From Alkalimonas sp. (GTDB lineage Bacteria; Pseudomonadota; Gammaproteobacteria; Enterobacterales; Alteromonadaceae): DNA of 36,882 bases. The DNA is taken from NCBI GenBank assembly GCA_020831935.1, contig JAFIFR010000007.1, positions 1 through 36,882 on the forward strand, read 5' to 3'. The notes beneath the pieces are model-generated. The model ran no database searches, had not been told where the DNA came from, and saw only the letters and a program-made list of their open reading frames with translations. Made by a program: the position numbers and the translations under genes. Of the stretch, positions 35,895 to 36,882 are shown piece after piece (positions within the stretch are counted from its first letter, which is position 1; each line of letters opens with the position of its first letter).

Positions 35895-36680
35895 GTGTAT
35901 AGCAGCCGGCTCTGGCAGTGGCAGGGTCGGCAAGTAGCGCGCCCGGATCTGCTGCAACCGGCCCTGCTGATACAGTCGTTGCCAGGCCTGATCCAGCTGG
36001 ATTGCCTGGGCCTCAGCAATACTTTGTCGGCTAATGCCAAAATAGACCGGGTTTTGATACACCACCAGCAGCTGCTGGTATTGGTTGTGTTGCACCTGAC
36101 CGCTCTGCTGCCAGTGATAGAGGGTGGTTTGGTCTTCCAGCACCGCATCGACCCGGCCACTTTCCAACAAAGCCAGTTTGTCTTCATGGCTGCGGATTTC
36201 CACCAGAGTCGGGCCAAAGCCGTCCTGCTCAATCAGCTGCTGGAAAGCCTCGCCGTAGTAAGCGCCATTTAAAATGGCAATGATGCGCTCTTTCGGCCAC
36301 TCGGCTAATTCTGTAAGACTTTCAAGCTTTGGCAGCTTTGCGGCATCGCCGATAAGAATAACCGTTTCAATATGGTGAGGTCCGATAAAGCGAAAGTCGG
36401 CATGCCGTGCTTCGGAAAAAGACATGTGACTCAGCATGTCCAACTGGCCTTGAGCCAGCAACTGCAATGATCTCCGCCAGGGCGACTGCAAAATGGTCAG
36501 CTCGCAGCCAACCTCTGTAGCAAGTAATCGCGCCAGATCAATGGACAACCCCTGCCAGCCTTGTTCACCCGGGTTTAAATGGGGCGGGAAGTAACTGTCA
36601 GCCCCCATTCGCAGGGTGCAACTGTGAGCCGGCATAACAGCCAGCCAGAAGACCAGGGGAATCAACAGCAATTTTGACAC
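35892..36680 (-). CDS. Periplasmic solute-binding family 3 protein
   Basis: A 262-residue protein with signal peptide LLLIPLVFWLAVMPAHS and a family 3 binding fold (LRMGADSYFPPHLNPGEQGWQGLSIDLARLLATEVGCEL, SPWRRSLQLLAQGQLDMLSHMSFSEAR, AYYGEAFQQLI, GRVDAVLEDQTTLY). No permease or ATPase is adjacent, so it may be a stand-alone sensor or scavenging protein. The ligand is unknown. The start is GTG with GAGGAAAG about 11 bases upstream. It converges on metH and shares the inverted-repeat element at its end. Confidence 0.85.
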   Translation of the reverse strand: MSKLLLIPLVFWLAVMPAHSCTLRMGADSYFPPHLNPGEQGWQGLSIDLARLLATEVGCELTILQSPWRRSLQLLAQGQLDMLSHMSFSEARHADFRFIGPHHIETVILIGDAAKLPKLESLTELAEWPKERIIAILNGAYYGEAFQQLIEQDGFGPTLVEIRSHEDKLALLESGRVDAVLEDQTTLYHWQQSGQVQHNQYQQLLVVYQNPVYFGISRQSIAEAQAIQLDQAWQRLYQQGRLQQIRARYLPTLPLPEPAAIH

Positions 36681-36737
36681 GAAGTGACTTTCCTCAGAGC
36701 GGCCGTTGCGTTGTATTAAAGATACGTCGCAATGTTG

Positions 36738-36761
36738 TGAAATACAATTTCAGACTATACT
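36738..36761 (+). promoter_or_regulatory. Candidate operator and -10 for the right-edge gene
   Basis: TGAAAT-ACA-ATTTCA is a perfect 6+6 inverted repeat ending four bases before TATACT, a good -10, which lies 30 bases upstream of the ATG at 36792. The dyad would cover the -35 to -10 spacer, a typical repressor position. No strong -35 is seen. Confidence 0.35.
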
Positions 36762-36791
36762 TAAAAAACCAAAACATCATGAGCTTTGACC

Positions 36792-36882
36792 ATGCGCTTG
36801 CTGCTCGGTTTTATCTTGCTGTTGGTGAGTATAAGTCTGTCTGCTGAACGTACCCTGACTATTCTGGTAGGAATGGATAAAC
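36792..36882 (+). CDS. Secreted protein, N-terminus only (signal peptide)
   Basis: Thirty codons are visible before the window ends: MRLLLGFILLLVSISLSAERTLTILVGMDK. The first 18 residues are a clear signal peptide with an ...SLSA cleavage region. The mature start ERTLTILVGMDK resembles the first strand of periplasmic binding proteins, like the divergent neighbour. The ribosome site is weak. The assignment to the binding-protein fold is a guess from about ten mature residues. Confidence 0.5.
   Translation, partial: MRLLLGFILLLVSISLSAERTLTILVGMDK

Noticed and set aside
1-36882. CRISPR arrays, phage or transposase genes, defence islands
   Set aside because: No spaced direct repeats, no recognisable transposase, integrase, capsid, nuclease-helicase or toxin-antitoxin genes in any frame that I examined.

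Overview
The window reads as a chromosomal segment of a gammaproteobacterium, most likely from the Alteromonadales/Chromatiales side (Rheinheimera, Alishewanella or Alkalimonas-like; this is inference from gene content, not a database match). The main support is the conserved core order ftsB-ispD-ispF-truD-surE-pcm-(DUF368)-nlpD-rpoS, followed by mutS, pncC and recA. A consensus LexA box at recA and tandem MetJ boxes at metA also fit. Coding density is very high. No gap without a gene exceeds about 240 bases. I see no transposase, integrase, CRISPR array, rRNA or complete tRNA.

Layout. 1-1007 (-) is the N-terminal two thirds of a GlpD-like FAD dehydrogenase cut by the window edge. 1193-6238 (+) is a signalling operon: a PAS-PAS histidine kinase, a stand-alone receiver, and a REC-GAF-PAS-GAF-GGDEF-EAL protein with a degenerate GGDEF and an intact EAL domain, so probably a c-di-GMP phosphodiesterase. 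6259-8576 (-) holds a pirin, a monooxygenase-fold (ABM) protein with C-terminal membrane helices, and a YcaC-type hydrolase. A fragment of a second pirin lies between the first two. A LysR regulator diverges from ycaC. DoxX, a second LysR regulator, a DUF924 protein and a two-helix membrane protein of unknown function follow.

12756-18285 (+) is an aa3/caa3-type cytochrome c oxidase operon resembling the alternative oxidase coxMNOP: subunit II fused to two cytochrome c domains, subunit I, two subunit III paralogues, a small subunit IV and a Sco copper chaperone. A periplasmic binding protein and an unrecognised protein follow closely. 19830-26743 (+) is the division / isoprenoid / tRNA / stress block ending in rpoS. 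A strong bidirectional terminator separates rpoS from convergent mutS. pncC and recA diverge from mutS.

31189-35810 (+) is a methionine operon: metA, then a methionine synthase split into two coupled genes at the linker between the homocysteine and folate modules, downstream of MetJ boxes. An 87-bp inverted-repeat element joins the end of the second metH gene to a convergent periplasmic binding protein. The window ends in the signal peptide of another probable secreted protein.

Most of the window is ordinary core genome. The items most worth a second look are the two-gene methionine synthase, the inverted-repeat element that supplies both flanking stop codons, the pirin remnant, the dihaem subunit II with duplicated subunit III, and two proteins I could not assign.
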